DNA of 64,000 bases from Sitta carolinensis (lineage: Eukaryota > Chordata > Aves > Passeriformes > Sittidae), in contig CM063284.1 in assembly GCA_032173965.1 (NCBI GenBank), positions 100,316,410-100,380,409 of the forward strand, in the 5' to 3' direction. Position numbers and translations under genes: made by a program. How positions within the stretch are numbered: the first letter of the stretch is position 1; each line of letters starts with the position of its first letter. Shown here piece after piece: positions 1-11,482 of the stretch. The notes beneath the pieces were generated by a model. That model did no database searches and was not told the DNA's origin. It worked only from the letters and a program-made list of their open reading frames with translations.

Positions 1-1678
1 TGTGCTGCTGGTCTGACACCTGTGCCACACGTTTAGAAGACTTCATGATTCATTCTAATGCTAACAGCAGTTCAGTCTCTTCATTTTGTGGAGGCTGTTG
101 CTGGTGGTATGAGGTCTGGTGGTATATTGTGTCCAGTAATATTTTTCTGCTTTGCTTTTTTTTAAAAGCTATGCTCCAAACTGAGCAGCTCTGGTTCCCA
201 CACTTACCCATCTAGATCACAGGATTTCTTACTCCTGGATACAAGGGAGCATTGTCAACTCAGAGTACTGCTTGTCACATTCAAGTGTGTTATTTTATTC
301 ATAGTAAGAGAATGCCTAGGAAGGCACGCTTCTCATTTGTTCTCTTGTTATGATTGTTCGGATGATCTTCCTTAAATCAGTGTTTCCTGCAGTGCAGGCA
401 TTTGTCCTGGTGCTTCTCTCTTCAGGCCTCAGCATTATGTGCAGAAAATTAATAGACAGTGCTCAAAAAAGCATATTTCTTCTTTCAAGGTCAGCTAGGT
501 CATTTTTTTCCCAGAAGGAATGGTGGTATTCTTCAGAGTGTGAGAGGTATTCACTTCTCTCTGCTAGTGATGGAGAGGGCCTGAAGTTACTGAATGCTTC
601 TCTTATTTAACATTAGCCAAATGTTGATCTCTTATGACTCCTTGGATTTTGGAAGCCAGTAAACAGTGCAAACACAACTTTCACTTGCAGTGGAGGAGTC
701 AGTTCATTGTTAAAACTGATTTTGCCAGCAGTCCATTTATAAGTACCTGGGGTTTTATATCACTCTGAGTTTGTTATTTAGTTTAGACCAGTAGTCTTGA
801 AATCATTCCGTGGACCCAAGTCTGTTACTTGTTTTGAGAAGATTGAATTTTCAGTTCATCTGCCTTATCATAGACTTTAAAAAGTAACTGGTTTTTTTCC
901 TACAAGGTATTCAATGTCTTTATAGACACTGGCTGATCTGTGTGAGAAAAGAAGTGATTGTTTTTTAGGGCTGATTCTTTTCCTTCTTATGCTTTTGCTA
1001 GGATTCTTTTCTGCAAGAAATTTTGTTTTTAGCTAGCCCTTCAGACTATTTCTCGTTAGGACAGTTACCCACTAGGACAGAGATCAAGCAAAACACGTTT
1101 ACTTCCAGTTTCTTTTTTTCTTCCATCTCATTTCAGATTACTTCTCAAAGCAAGGTGAATGACAAGGTTTTATGATGCAGTAGATAGCTGAGCTAATGGG
1201 CCACTAGGTGAAATAGTAGGCCATGACTCTGGCATAGATAACTCAGTTAAATTTTCCCAGTTCTCTCTTTTTAGGCAGTTCTTGTATACAAGGTCCTGTT
1301 GTATTTTGAAGCGATAGAAGGTAAGAGCAAAACACAGGCCTGTAGCAAGGAGAGAGAGATGGGAAGTGCTTTTATAAAAACTTTTATGAGATTTTATAAA
1401 ACAGGATTTTTTAAGACAGGATGCCTCCTAATTGTGGAGCTGATGTAGATAGTACAAACCCTGAAGGTAGAGGCCTCATGCCTTTGCAGTGGTGCACCAT
1501 CCTGGAAAAACAGACAGAAAGGATCATGACCTAACTTTATTTCTTCATCTAGCAATTTTTTTTCTTGATCTTCTAGTTCCTTTAATTTACTTCTGTGACT
1601 ATTCTTTTGGAAGACATCTTGGCAAGGGGGCCCTTTAATATTAGGGGAATGTTTGAAATATGTTCTCCTTGTTTTCAG
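1..1678 (+). other. PTPN2: PTPN2 intron (partial)
   Basis: Intron sequence upstream of the first PTPN2 exon in the window. It is T-rich and ends in a good acceptor (cttgttttcag) at 1678. Open frames here (for example 350-610 on + and 1394-1915 on -) resemble no protein I know and look like chance. No repeat was recognised. Confidence 0.85.
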
Positions 1679-1869
1679 AAACGGTGGAAGGAGCTCTCTA
1701 AGGAGGACCAAGCGCCAAGTTCCGAGCAGTCTCCTCCACACCCAACCAAAATAACCACAGAGAAGTACAATGGGAACAGCATAGGCCTGGAGAACAAAGA
1801 TCAGATGGAGAAAATAAACACTGACCTGTCCACTAAAGTTCAAGATATCACAGATGGGAACATTGAAAA
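1679..1869 (+). CDS. PTPN2: PTPN2 exon, linker before the C-terminal tail
   Basis: Starts in phase 0 after acceptor ttttcag and ends at donor GTAGGC (1870). It encodes about 64 residues starting KRWKELSKEDQAP. This is the low-complexity, polar linker between the catalytic domain and the targeting tail. It is rich in S, P, K and E and has no fold I recognise. A run of prolines and histidines (SPPHPTK) looks longer than in the human protein as I remember it. Confidence 0.95.
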
Positions 1870-4800
1870 GTAGGCAAGATAGAGAAACTTTTAAAAGGCA
1901 GATAAACTCTCTCAAAAGGCTGAATTATTTTCTGCTTTTCTTATTGTAGAAAACATTCAAGATCTTTCTGCAGTAACAAGGGAGAACAGGTGGTATTTGA
2001 CTGTCTTATTTAACGATTTTAAAAATACCACCTCAACGATTCCTTGTGATATGGTTTTACTGTTCAGAAGTCAAGAGAAGAAAAGCAAGTGTCTCTAACT
2101 GAAGCAGCTAGACCTCACACTCTGAAAGCATTTTCTTAACAGATTTTCATTGAACTCCACTGGAAAGTGTGAATGAAGTCCTAAAATTTTCCAGCATAAT
2201 TTCATACTGATTTTCGAATACAATGCTAAGTTATGTTTTAAAGATTACATGGTTCCTCAGAAACACAAAGGTTTTATCACATACCACTTTCTGAATAGCG
2301 GTTGAAATTGTATCATTGGAGCCATGTATTACCCCTCTACCTGTTAAATCTACCTGCTGTGAGTAGGTTCCTGTGGTTTAGCCGTGTTAGGTGAATTTGC
2401 CTTTCTCTTAGGAATGCTGATGCCTTCCTCAGCTGGGAGGCACTGTGTCACTAGGGCCTTCCCAAATGTGGGTTGCCAAATGTTGATCCATAGCCAGAGA
2501 TCCAGAAACTGGGCCAGGGCTGTGCCAAGCTGAGCCATGTGGTGCACAGAAGCAGGCAAGGTCTGTCCCAAAGGGCTGCAGCCTGAGATGAGACATAGCA
2601 ATTCAATGTAGATAGGCTGGAATTAAAAAGTAACAGCTGGCTCACCAAATGCTCCAATGAGTTTCTTTCTGTGTCTTCATGAGGTTTTTGAGAGAGAATG
2701 ACAGCAATTCTGTAGATGTTTGAAGGAGCCCCTCACAAGAAGGGGTGAGGGTATGGGTGTGTTGTTAGAAGTCAATCAGAGTTGGTTTTTTGTGTCAGTT
2801 ATGCAGTCTTAAAGATTGTGAGGGCACTTTTAGAGACACGAATTACAAGGCAGCCCTGCTAGTGTAACACATAGAACTCAGGGTTTTTGTGTGTCCTTTA
2901 TCAAGATCTGGTTTGCATCCTGAGATGAGTACTATTAAACCTGCCTGCAGCTGTGAGTAGGCGTTGGAGTCAGTGTATCATTGAGGCTGGTGTGGGCTCT
3001 GCAGTGGAGGCACCTGTGTAAATACTGTGACACTTGCACGTGGTACCTGGCATTGCATATAAAGGCAGCCTCCACACGAAACGGCCACCAGGGTGTGAAA
3101 GACTCAGCTCAGATAATCTAATTAATTCTGTTCTCTGTCAAACTCATAGATGAAGTACTTTGTACACCTTTACATCTGTCACTTATTTGTGGGGCTTCAC
3201 TATCTGAAACTCTTTCCATCAAGGTGGTTAAAATGTAATAAAAGATTGCTTGGTTTGGATTTTATGTACCGCTGCCATATGCTACCGGTGGGTTAACTAT
3301 TTGGAGTGTTGGGAAGAGGTTTGTGTTAATATTATAATAGCCTTTTTTCCTGTTCTTCAGTGTAAGATTCACCTTTTTTTCTTTTTAAGTTCTGTCCGAA
3401 AACGACTGCGGGAGGATAGAAGAGCAAACACAGCACAGAAGCTGCAGCAGATGAAGCAGAAGCTAAATGAGACTGAAAGAAAAAGAAAAAGGTGGTTATA
3501 CTGGAAACCTATTCTCACTAAGATTGGGTTTGGTACTCTGATTTTGGTTGGTGCTTATTCTTGCTGGAAAATGTATTTTCAAGAACATTCCTTGTAAGTG
3601 AACAGTAAGTGTGACTGCTCCAACAGCTAATTTTGCTGGAAGGTAATGAGTAGGGTGTGACTTTCAACATAAACTCCTTATTCCTGGAATGGGTATAGAC
3701 TGTTACATATAATAGAGAAGTGATGTAAACTTGATCTCATGTTGACATCTCAGGACTTTCCACTGCAGGTACTTAGGAAAATGAACCGCTGCCCCCCCCA
3801 CAGAATTGATGTTTTTTGTTTAATATGAGCAGGTACAAACTTGCTGCAACTGTTTATACACTTTTTAAAATGGTGTTCTACCAGATCTTGAGCAAATGCT
3901 GAACCATGGAGGTTTAGCTACTGAAGGCTGTCTGGATTTAAATTTACATGCCTGACATAAGCAATAAACAGTGTTGTATCATTTACATTATTAATGCAAA
4001 GAAGTTATCCTTAAATATGTGTGATGTGTAATGTACTAGTGACATGAACATAAACATTTTATATTCTTACGACCTAGGATAAATATATTTTATAATTGCA
4101 TATTTAATCTTTTTGTAGTTCACTGTACTTTTAAAAGCTCGGTTTGTACAAATTTCTGACCAAAAGAATTTCATTTTGGAACTAAATGTAATTATAATTT
4201 GTGCATGAAAAGAATAGCGCAACCATTCCCCATATTCGACTCTCCAGTTTGAAATGAGCAGCTAGGGGTCTGATGAAGCACTTGCCAATTTCTACTCTGT
4301 TAATTTGCATTCCTTATTTATTTTTTGTAATTTCCATTATTTAAGTAAGACGTGGATTTTTTTTAAGGCTTTTGAGAACTTAGCCCCCACTGAAAGTCAT
4401 ACTGTTGATTAATGTATTCAGACTTCAGCTACTGTTTGAAGGCCAACATTTTTCAAGTTCTGACATTCCATTAAATGTAAAACATGATGTTTTGTGTGTC
4501 TATAGATTTTAATTGCTAGAAAGAATAAAATTAATTCATCAGTAATAGTCGTAGAAAACACATCAAAGGAAATGGTAGTTTCCAAGGGTGACTCTAAAAG
4601 AAAAGAAATGTTGGTAGAGTTCTGCCATACCCAGTGTTTTCAGCTGTACGAGCCACTTTGGTAGCTTCACAAAGTCTAGAACTGCTTTTCAGGTTCCCCA
4701 GCACTGTGTTAGAGACATGCTAGTAAACACTTGATGACTAACATTTGGGAGTATCTGTGCTACATCCCCTTTGAAATTTTTGAGCGCTCCCTTGCCATTA

Positions 4801-7800
4801 CTTGGGTAGCAACACTTTCTAAATAGTAATTGAACACAAACCAGTTTCTGCCCTTTAAATTAACTTTGAAGACAGAGATGGTATATGGCTGAATGTAGCT
4901 TACTCAAGCTGGATCTAGTAATTTGTAGGATTGGATTGTACTTTGAAACGGGAATTTTATTTATTCAAGTGTTGCCTTGTTAGGTAACTTCAGAGAAGTT
5001 ATGTTTTTTCCTTCTCTTTTCTAAGCTTGGTTTTCTGTTGGGTGTGGCGTCTTGGGGGTTTTCTTTCACCCCCCTCCCCCATTTTATAAAGCACTTCTTG
5101 GATTTACTGTGAAAAACACTCAAAGAGCTGAATGATTGTTTGCTCCTTTTTCAAAGGAATTGATTTCAAAGTTTTCCAGTATGTCCAAGCTTGGTAGTCA
5201 CATATGAGACATGGGGGCCCAATTACTCTGACATTTACTACACAAAGCTAAGTACAGCTTACTCTTTAGAATTCTAATTTTGCAATAGCTGATACTATTC
5301 TGGACTATGCTGTTTGTATAGTAAACAAATGCTGAAGGGTCCAGATGAGGAAAACAAGTGTAGTTTCATGGAGTACTGGATTGGGGAATTTATGCGTCAG
5401 TAGAACAAGGTAATTTGTTCCATGGCATTGCTGACCAACAGTGCAGCTCGAATAGCAAAATGACTGCTGGGACACAGCACAGGCAGACAGCTCATATATT
5501 TTAAGACATTTCACAATTTTTACAACCACAGTAACTTTTAGCCAGCAAGAAGTCTGTCAAAAGATTTTTTTTTTTCCTTTAAATTGGGGACAGGTTTTTC
5601 TGTATCAGCTATAACTGATAGTAGGTGTAAATGTATGTGCCTTATAAAGATATTTTGGTTATGAAAAAATACATGGAATGTAATTTAAATGTTTTTGTAA
5701 CAGAAATATTCCAGATTTTATTCTAGATACTTAAAAACAACTAAGGAAAAAGTGCAGGCGTAACTTGGACTGATACCACACTGTCATTTATTGCCCTTCT
5801 TTTGGCATGTGGAGGATTTCCTGGGCTACCAGTATCCTACAGGCACTGAGCTCCAACTGCAGCTTGTCACGTTGTCACTTGATTTTTTTTTTTTCCTGAT
5901 TCCCTCTTCTAAATTCTGGCTTTTCAGTTTTCTTGATCCTGAGTAATCATTTCTCAGTTCAGGGTGGGACAGGGCAGGGAGCAAGCCAATTCAGATCACC
6001 TCACACTCTGTTACCTTCTTGATGCAATAAAGCAGGACTTGCACATTCCAGCAATTGTTCTGTAAAAGTTTGGTTCTGCAATTGCAAGTACCTTGGGAGT
6101 CTTAACTGTTAATAATTTAAGGAGGATGAACCAGTACAAGCCTTGGACAAAACTATTTTGAACAGCAAATTGTTCATGATAGTATGAGAATAGTAAGGAA
6201 AATAAAATGATTGGTCTCTTTGTACATTCCAGGAAATAATTTGGATAAAAATCTTCTTCCTGGTCCATCACTTATCCTTAAACCCCAAAATCTGGAGGAT
6301 TGTTTTCCTTGCTGCACACTAAGCCCTTGTGATACTTTGTTATTCTGGAGGATTTAAATATGCAGCAGTTTTGCACAGCTTGGATGTTAAATAGGAACAA
6401 ATATGGGCCAGAATGAAGAACTGTTGATCCCAGTCACTTCTATCATAGGAAATGCTTAAAGGGTTCAATTGAAGGACTCTGACCCCTCCTTGATTTCTGG
6501 CAAAGTGCTGGCTGGTCCCATGTTACTTCTAAAATGTCATTGGGCTCAATTCGAAATGTTACTGTGTTGTTTTTTCCCCTTGTCTCTGGAAATGCATCAG
6601 TCAAAATATTTGATGCATAGTGGGCATGTCTGATTAAACAGTGTTTTACTCTCAAATGAACACATATGTACAAATCATGCACATTTTCATAAAAAAATAC
6701 CTAGCAAACATTTGGACCTCCACTGCAAGGCATTTGCAAGATTGGAATTAATCCTCTAGGTTTCCTGTTTGTGTTCTTGGTGCAGGGACAGTCCACTTAG
6801 TGACGGTACATCTGTATTTTCCTTGAAATGTATTAAGTAAAATAATTTAATTTAGTGTGAAATAGCAATTTGGATAAAACCTCTGGATTTGTTATGGAAG
6901 TGAGATGTTGCCAGTGAAATGTGGCTTATTCTGTTAAACCTCGAGTAATATGGTTTACTGACATCAGTTTATGTCCCCCTGAAAAGGGAAGAGGCGTAAA
7001 TGTGTATGCATGTATGTGTGACTGAATCTTGCAGGCGATGAAAAAGCCTGGTTAGCTTTATGTTTAATGAATGTAAACCAAATTATTTAGTTTGCTGTTT
7101 GGCATTATAGTAAAACCTGAGACACTTGAGGACTGCACGAGAAACTAAATTAACAATGACAAAAGAGGAAGTCTTCTGCAGGGCCGATTGGCTTAAGCCA
7201 GAGGACAGTATTTGCAAAGGTGACGTGACACACAGTAGTCTTCCTGGGCCTTTTTGTTTGCCCCCAAAGTTTTAAGTCAGTCTTTCATTTTTATGTACAA
7301 AAAATAAACATGTTCAAAATTTCATCTCTGTCTGAGTCTTTATTTAAATTGGAAGGATAAATACTCGGAAGCCTCTTTCAGTGTGTCATAACTGGAGGAG
7401 GAAAGCTGCTTTATGAATCAGTGTAGTGCTTGCAGAACTCGGATGCATTTTACCTATAGTAGCTTGGGAGTGTGGTGCTGTGAACACCAAGGTCTCTTTC
7501 TGTAGGCTGAGTAGAGCCTTCCTCTGCCTAAGAATGAAATGTCCAGTGCTGGAGTGTCCTCATTACAGGAAATATTTGCCTAGAGACAGTTCCTTTTGAG
7601 CCCACTGTAGCAGGATTGGCCTACAAAGCTGTGAGAGGTTATGTGTTTTGAGATGTAGCCTGCCATAGCCCCTCTGAGGCTCAAGGAGGCTTCTGCAGTG
7701 TTTGTGGTTAAATGTGTGAGGAAGTGGCTTGCTGGACTGAGACCTGTACTTGAAACTCTCCAGTAAGGATGTGCCTTCTGCTGTAACATGGAAATACCTT

Positions 7801-8017
7801 CTGGAAAAGCAATGGCTTTCCAAGAGTACTTACACAGAAGTAGTAGTTGTTCCAGGGAACACGCGAGAAGCTGTTTGTTGTTGACAGTGAGCTGCAAACC
7901 CGCTGTTCGTTCTTAGCTCTTTTTTTTTTGTTGTTGTTTTTTTATCCCCGTACTCTGTACTGAATCGGTGACTTTCTTTTGGTTGTATGTCGCAGGCCGA
8001 GACTGACTGACACCTAA
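1679..8017 (+). CDS. PTPN2: PTPN2 (TC-PTP), 3' part of gene with two alternative C-termini
   Basis: Non-receptor protein tyrosine phosphatase 2, which dephosphorylates JAK/STAT, receptor kinase and insulin-signalling proteins. Only the non-catalytic C-terminal part lies here; the phosphatase domain is upstream of the window. Coding exons: 1679-1869, then 3390-3597 when read through (ER-anchored TC48 form) or 3390-3491 joined to 7996-8017 (nuclear TC45 form). Phases agree: exon 1679-1869 ends with two bases of a codon, and 3390 supplies the third. The reading KRWKELSKED, then EKYNGNSIGL, then KRKRWLYWKPILTKIG matches my memory of the human protein closely. TC45 ends in KRKR-PRLTDT, identical to the human tail. 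The next gene, PSMG2, converges from the opposite strand. Confidence 0.97.
1870..3389 (+). other. PTPN2: PTPN2 penultimate intron
   Basis: Bounded by donor GTAGGC at 1870 and acceptor tttttaag at 3389. Holds no recognised gene. A TATA-like string (gcatataaaggcag) near 3054-3067 is unsupported by any other promoter sign. Confidence 0.85.
3390..3597 (+). CDS. PTPN2: PTPN2 terminal exon, TC48 (ER tail) version
   Basis: Encodes SVRKRLREDRR, a basic helix with many K/R/Q residues (AQKLQQMKQKLNE), then ERKRKR and a hydrophobic tail from about 3505 to 3585 (ILTKIGFGTLILVGAY and on) before the stop at 3595-3597. The hydrophobic tail is the known ER/nuclear-envelope anchor of the long isoform. Splicing at 3492 (AAAAAG|GTGGTT) removes it. 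That donor is weak by consensus, as expected for a regulated retained intron. The stop codon overlaps a strong GTAAGTG string at 3594-3600. Confidence 0.96.
3598..7995 (+). other. PTPN2: TC48 3' UTR / retained terminal intron of PTPN2
   Basis: When the intron starting at 3492 is kept, this is the 3' UTR of the ER form; when spliced, it is intron. Candidate poly(A) signals AATAAA occur at 3963-3968, 4524-4529 and 7303-7308. The last is followed by a T/G-rich stretch and looks usable. Elsewhere it is AT-rich, with no recognised repeat or coding exon. Confidence 0.8.
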
Positions 8018-8300
8018 GCCTTCGAGACTTGTGAATATTCTGCAGCTATAAACTGCAAATTATTGACATGCAAAGCGAGACATGACCCCCCTCTTCGGGA
8101 ACAAAAAGTGAGGTCTGTTAAGTACCGAGAAGACCTCAGTTATCTGTTTACAGCGTAAACTGCACCGAGGGGATGAAGACCACCAGCAGCGTGTGCTACT
8201 TTGCAAAACAAAATAATTTGCCATCTTGTGTTTTTATAATGCCTGTATTAATGTAGAAAGATGTAAAAGAAATAAATTAGGAAGTATTTTGTTTTGTACT
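7996..8300 (+). CDS. PTPN2: PTPN2 alternative last exon, TC45 (nuclear tail), plus 3' UTR
   Basis: Acceptor gtcgcag ends at 7995. The first base completes the AG| left by donor 3491 (AGG, Arg), then CCG AGA CTG ACT GAC ACC TAA gives PRLTDT and stop at 8015-8017. With the preceding RKRKR this makes the basic nuclear-localisation tail of TC45, identical to mammals. The 3' UTR runs to a poly(A) signal at 8271-8276. The coding part is only 22 nt, so automated ORF calling would miss it. Confidence 0.96.
8271..8276 (+). terminator. PTPN2: PTPN2 distal poly(A) signal
   Basis: AATAAA about 255 nt after the TC45 stop, followed within about 20 nt by TTTTGTTTTGT, a good downstream U/GU element. Probable 3' end of the gene near 8295. 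Confidence 0.8.
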
Positions 8301-10589
8301 GCCATTCTTATTGTATTTTTATACTTTTTGGCAGCATTAAATATTTTTTTAAATTGATGATGTGCTGTTGTGTGCGCGTTATGTTAGGGAGAACTTGTTA
8401 AGAGTGTGTGTTGTGGAAAAAGAAGGGTTTTGCCTTAAGGTTTCCTGATACCTGTCTTAACTGGAAAATGGCAAAATTATTAGAGTGTGCTTTATGCAAG
8501 TATTTTCATTAATGCTAAGTATTGTAGTTTGATTTAGGAGGAACTCTTGCACATTTGTTTTGTAATACACCACTAAGAATATTATTTTATTAATCTGACC
8601 GGTTGGTTTGGTAATTCTTTTTATGTTTGCTATAAAATATGCAAAAAATGTTCAGAGTAACTTTGTGATAGGCAAGTGTTCTGTTGGTAATGCTTTAAAG
8701 AGAGGAAAGAGGAAAACTTGACCTCTCTTGACCCACGGTCCTGTGTAGTTAACGGGAGCTGAGGAACAAAAACGAAGCGCACAAAAGTCGACGGTGTCTG
8801 TAATTAAACAGGTTTTGGATTGTGCCATTGCCGTGTGTTCTATGTACGGTATTTTCCTTGATGTCTCCCACCTTCTGCGAGTGTTCTTGATATAGTCAGG
8901 ATGGATTGGAAAGAGGTAAGCCAGAGTGCTGCTTGAAGTTCTTCCAATGAGGTCAACAGGGTTTCCAGCCCTGGGCCTTCTGTACAGAGCTGATCTCAAT
9001 TGTGGACTCATTCTCTGATGGTTTCAGATAAACCTTAACTTACGAAACTCTATATATTTACTATGACTGTCTAAACTGGCATGTGGTGGGGTTTTACATG
9101 GAATTTGCACTTTGCGTATTTTTCAAGTGAAGAGGGGAGGAATCTAGGACAACAGAGGCAATTTTTGCTAAAAAAGGCAGCAGCCTGAAATCTTACTAGA
9201 ACGTGGTCTTGAGGTCCATTCATGAAAGCAGTTGTATTCAGAGTTGTGTTGAACCTGAAGGGAAAGCTGAAGCAGGGGAGTACCTAATGCTATTATTTGA
9301 GCTAAAGACACACTTGACACCATCCTGAAATAGTCTAACTTCCCAGTCTGGTTCGTCCAAATTTTTTTTCTCTTTACATGATTACCATTGTTCTGAGCCT
9401 ATGCTGGAGGAGAAAACAACATTGCAACTTGATTCAGTTTTCATTTTCAAGTTGGTGCAGCTGTGAAACTAGGAGTGCTTATAGCAAGAGATCAAGCTCT
9501 GCCGAAACCACTGCAACAAACCCTGCTATTGTTGATTACAGGAATAGGGCCTGGTTATACTGTTTGGGACACCTTTGGATAAGGATTTCAGCTTTTCGTG
9601 CCTTTTACCTTTAGCTATGGTTTAGGTTTTCATTACTTTCCCCGTCTTGGAGTTGTGAGTAAGCATGCAGTGCGTGACTACTGGAAATGTGCACGTGTTT
9701 TATTATTCCACGTGCTGCAGCGGCTGCGTTTGCCTGTCCCGGGCGCTGGAGGCAGGAGTGGCTCCGAGCCAAAGGCAGCACCACCCGCGGGACTGCCGGC
9801 CTTGGAGAGCTGCATCCTTGTTCCTCCCACAAGGATCCGACTGCCCTCTACCTTCTTCACAGGGAACAGGAAAGCCCTGAGGATTTCTCAGAAAGTACTC
9901 CCAGTGTTCTCCTTTTCCCTTCTCGAGGTTTTGCTGGGCTGTGCCTCTGGAGGAGGTAGTGAACATCTGTGGCTGACTTAAAGAAATACTGTAAAGCAAA
10001 TAACACCCCTTTCATTGCTTCTGTCTGGCCTTGAGACATAATTTGCTCTCCTGCTCTATACACACCTCGTATTCACTTGGCTCTATTTGAATATGGTTAT
10101 TTCTCCAACTAGCTTTAGGCTTATCAGATCTGCCTTGTGCTACACATGGCCCTTTGTCTGCATTCCCTGATAGCATCTGCATTTTGACTCACCAACTTAA
10201 CCAGTCTGGATACCTGTGGGAACTCCTAAAAATATATTTTTGTTAATTCTCACTTTTCAACTCTAGAACTGACCATCTTGCATCTAAGATTTAAAGTTGT
10301 TTTTAAATCAGCTGATGTGACCAAGCACTTCCAAAAGGTAAAAATTGAACATTGCTAAATACTGTAGTGCAACAGGTACCATGACAAACATTGAACATGG
10401 GAACTGTCCATCACACACCTGTCTCAGACTAAGCATGTAAAATACAGATACTAGACTGCCTTATATCAGGCAAGGTTCCCTGATTCCTTTATATTTCAGA
10501 GCACTGTATTCATGTACAGTCTAAGAAGGCTCATTGACCTAGAAAGCTTTAGTTTCAGCATCTTAGCAGCTTCTGGAAATGGAACGGAA
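8301..10589. other. Intergenic region between convergent PTPN2 and PSMG2
   Basis: No coding exon recognised. Mostly AT-rich, with a small GC/CpG-richer patch near 9705-9860 preceded by two CACGTG E-boxes. Several short overlapping open frames in both directions at 9600-10060 come from that GC-rich patch and have no recognisable protein. Confidence 0.7.
9692..9860. promoter_or_regulatory. GC-rich patch with paired CACGTG E-boxes
   Basis: CACGTG at 9692-9697 and again at 9709-9714, 17 bp apart start to start, lead into about 150 bp with many CpGs (for example cgggcgctgg, cacccgcggg, actgccggcc). The motif is bound by USF/MYC/CLOCK-type bHLH factors. Regulatory function is inferred only. Confidence 0.35.
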
Positions 10590-10956
10590 GCCTGGAAATG
10601 AGAAAGCTCAGGGGAAACCTAATTGTAGCCTCCCAGTTCTCAGAGGGACCCTGCAAGAGAGCTGGAAAGGAACTTTTAAAAAGGGCATGCAGTGAAAGGA
10701 TAGAGGGAAATTACTTCAAACAGAGAGTAGGTTTAGGTTGGGTATTAGGAGGAAATTTTTTACTGTGACAGGGGTGAGGCACAGGCTCAAGTTGCCCAGA
10801 AAAGTTGTAGATGCCTCTTCCCTGGAAGTATTTAAGACCAGGTTGGCTGGGGCTCTGAGCAACCTGGTCTAGTGGAGGGTGTCCCTACCTACAGCAGTGG
10901 GGTTGTAACTAGGGGATCTTCAGGATCCCTTCCAACCCACACCATTCTCTATGCAG
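10590..10956 (+). mobile_element. CR1 LINE 3'-end fragment
   Basis: Contains the standard avian CR1 tail phrases in order: cctggaaatgagaaagctcagg, gttgcccagaaaagttgtag, ccctggaagtatttaag, gagcaacctggtctagtgg, gatcccttccaaccca. Truncated at the 5' end, with no reverse-transcriptase coding. Lies between the convergent PTPN2 and PSMG2 3' ends. Confidence 0.92.
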
Positions 10957-11237
10957 ACAGAAGAGACAGAACAGGCTGTTATAATGCTTGCAGCCTCCCC
11001 AGCTGAAGCTACCACAATAGCACAAAACTAGATCACTTCTGACCTTCACTTACCTCACCAGGAAGTTTTAAAAAAAAAGTTAAGATCCACAGTTGATGTG
11101 GAAGTGGAGGGTTTTATCTTCCAAGAAAATCCATGCCTACACATCACTGTCAGTTCTCAGATGTATTAAAAAGGAGCACCTTAAGCTTGTCCATGGCAGT
11201 AACACTTAACTAGGGAAAAAGGTTTCTTAAAAAATAT

Positions 11238-11243
11238 TTTATT
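11238..11243 (-). terminator. PSMG2: PSMG2 poly(A) signal
   Basis: TTTATT on the + strand, i.e. AATAAA on the minus strand, about 240 nt after the PSMG2 stop codon. It is the only such signal seen close after the stop. Confidence 0.65.
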
Positions 11244-11482
11244 AGAAAAAACTTCCAACCAAAGTTACTCAATAAACAACTGTACAAAACATATTTCTTT
11301 GGTGAGTTTGTGAAAGTTACCTTAATTTCTTTAGCTACCACATACACAAAAGAAATTTTTCTTAAATAAAGCATTTATGTAGACTCCAAAGCAAGCTGCT
11401 GCTCCTTGGCAATTACTGTTTAATCACCACCTCAAGGGGCATCTGTGACCGCACATGTGACTCACAGCGAGTTCAGGGCTGA

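Noticed and set aside
1394..1915. 173-codon minus-strand ORF over PTPN2 exon 1679-1869
   Set aside because: It is the antisense shadow of the true PTPN2 exon.
3054..3067. TATA-like sequence in a PTPN2 intron
   Set aside because: An isolated AT-rich motif without initiator, CpG island or LTR context.
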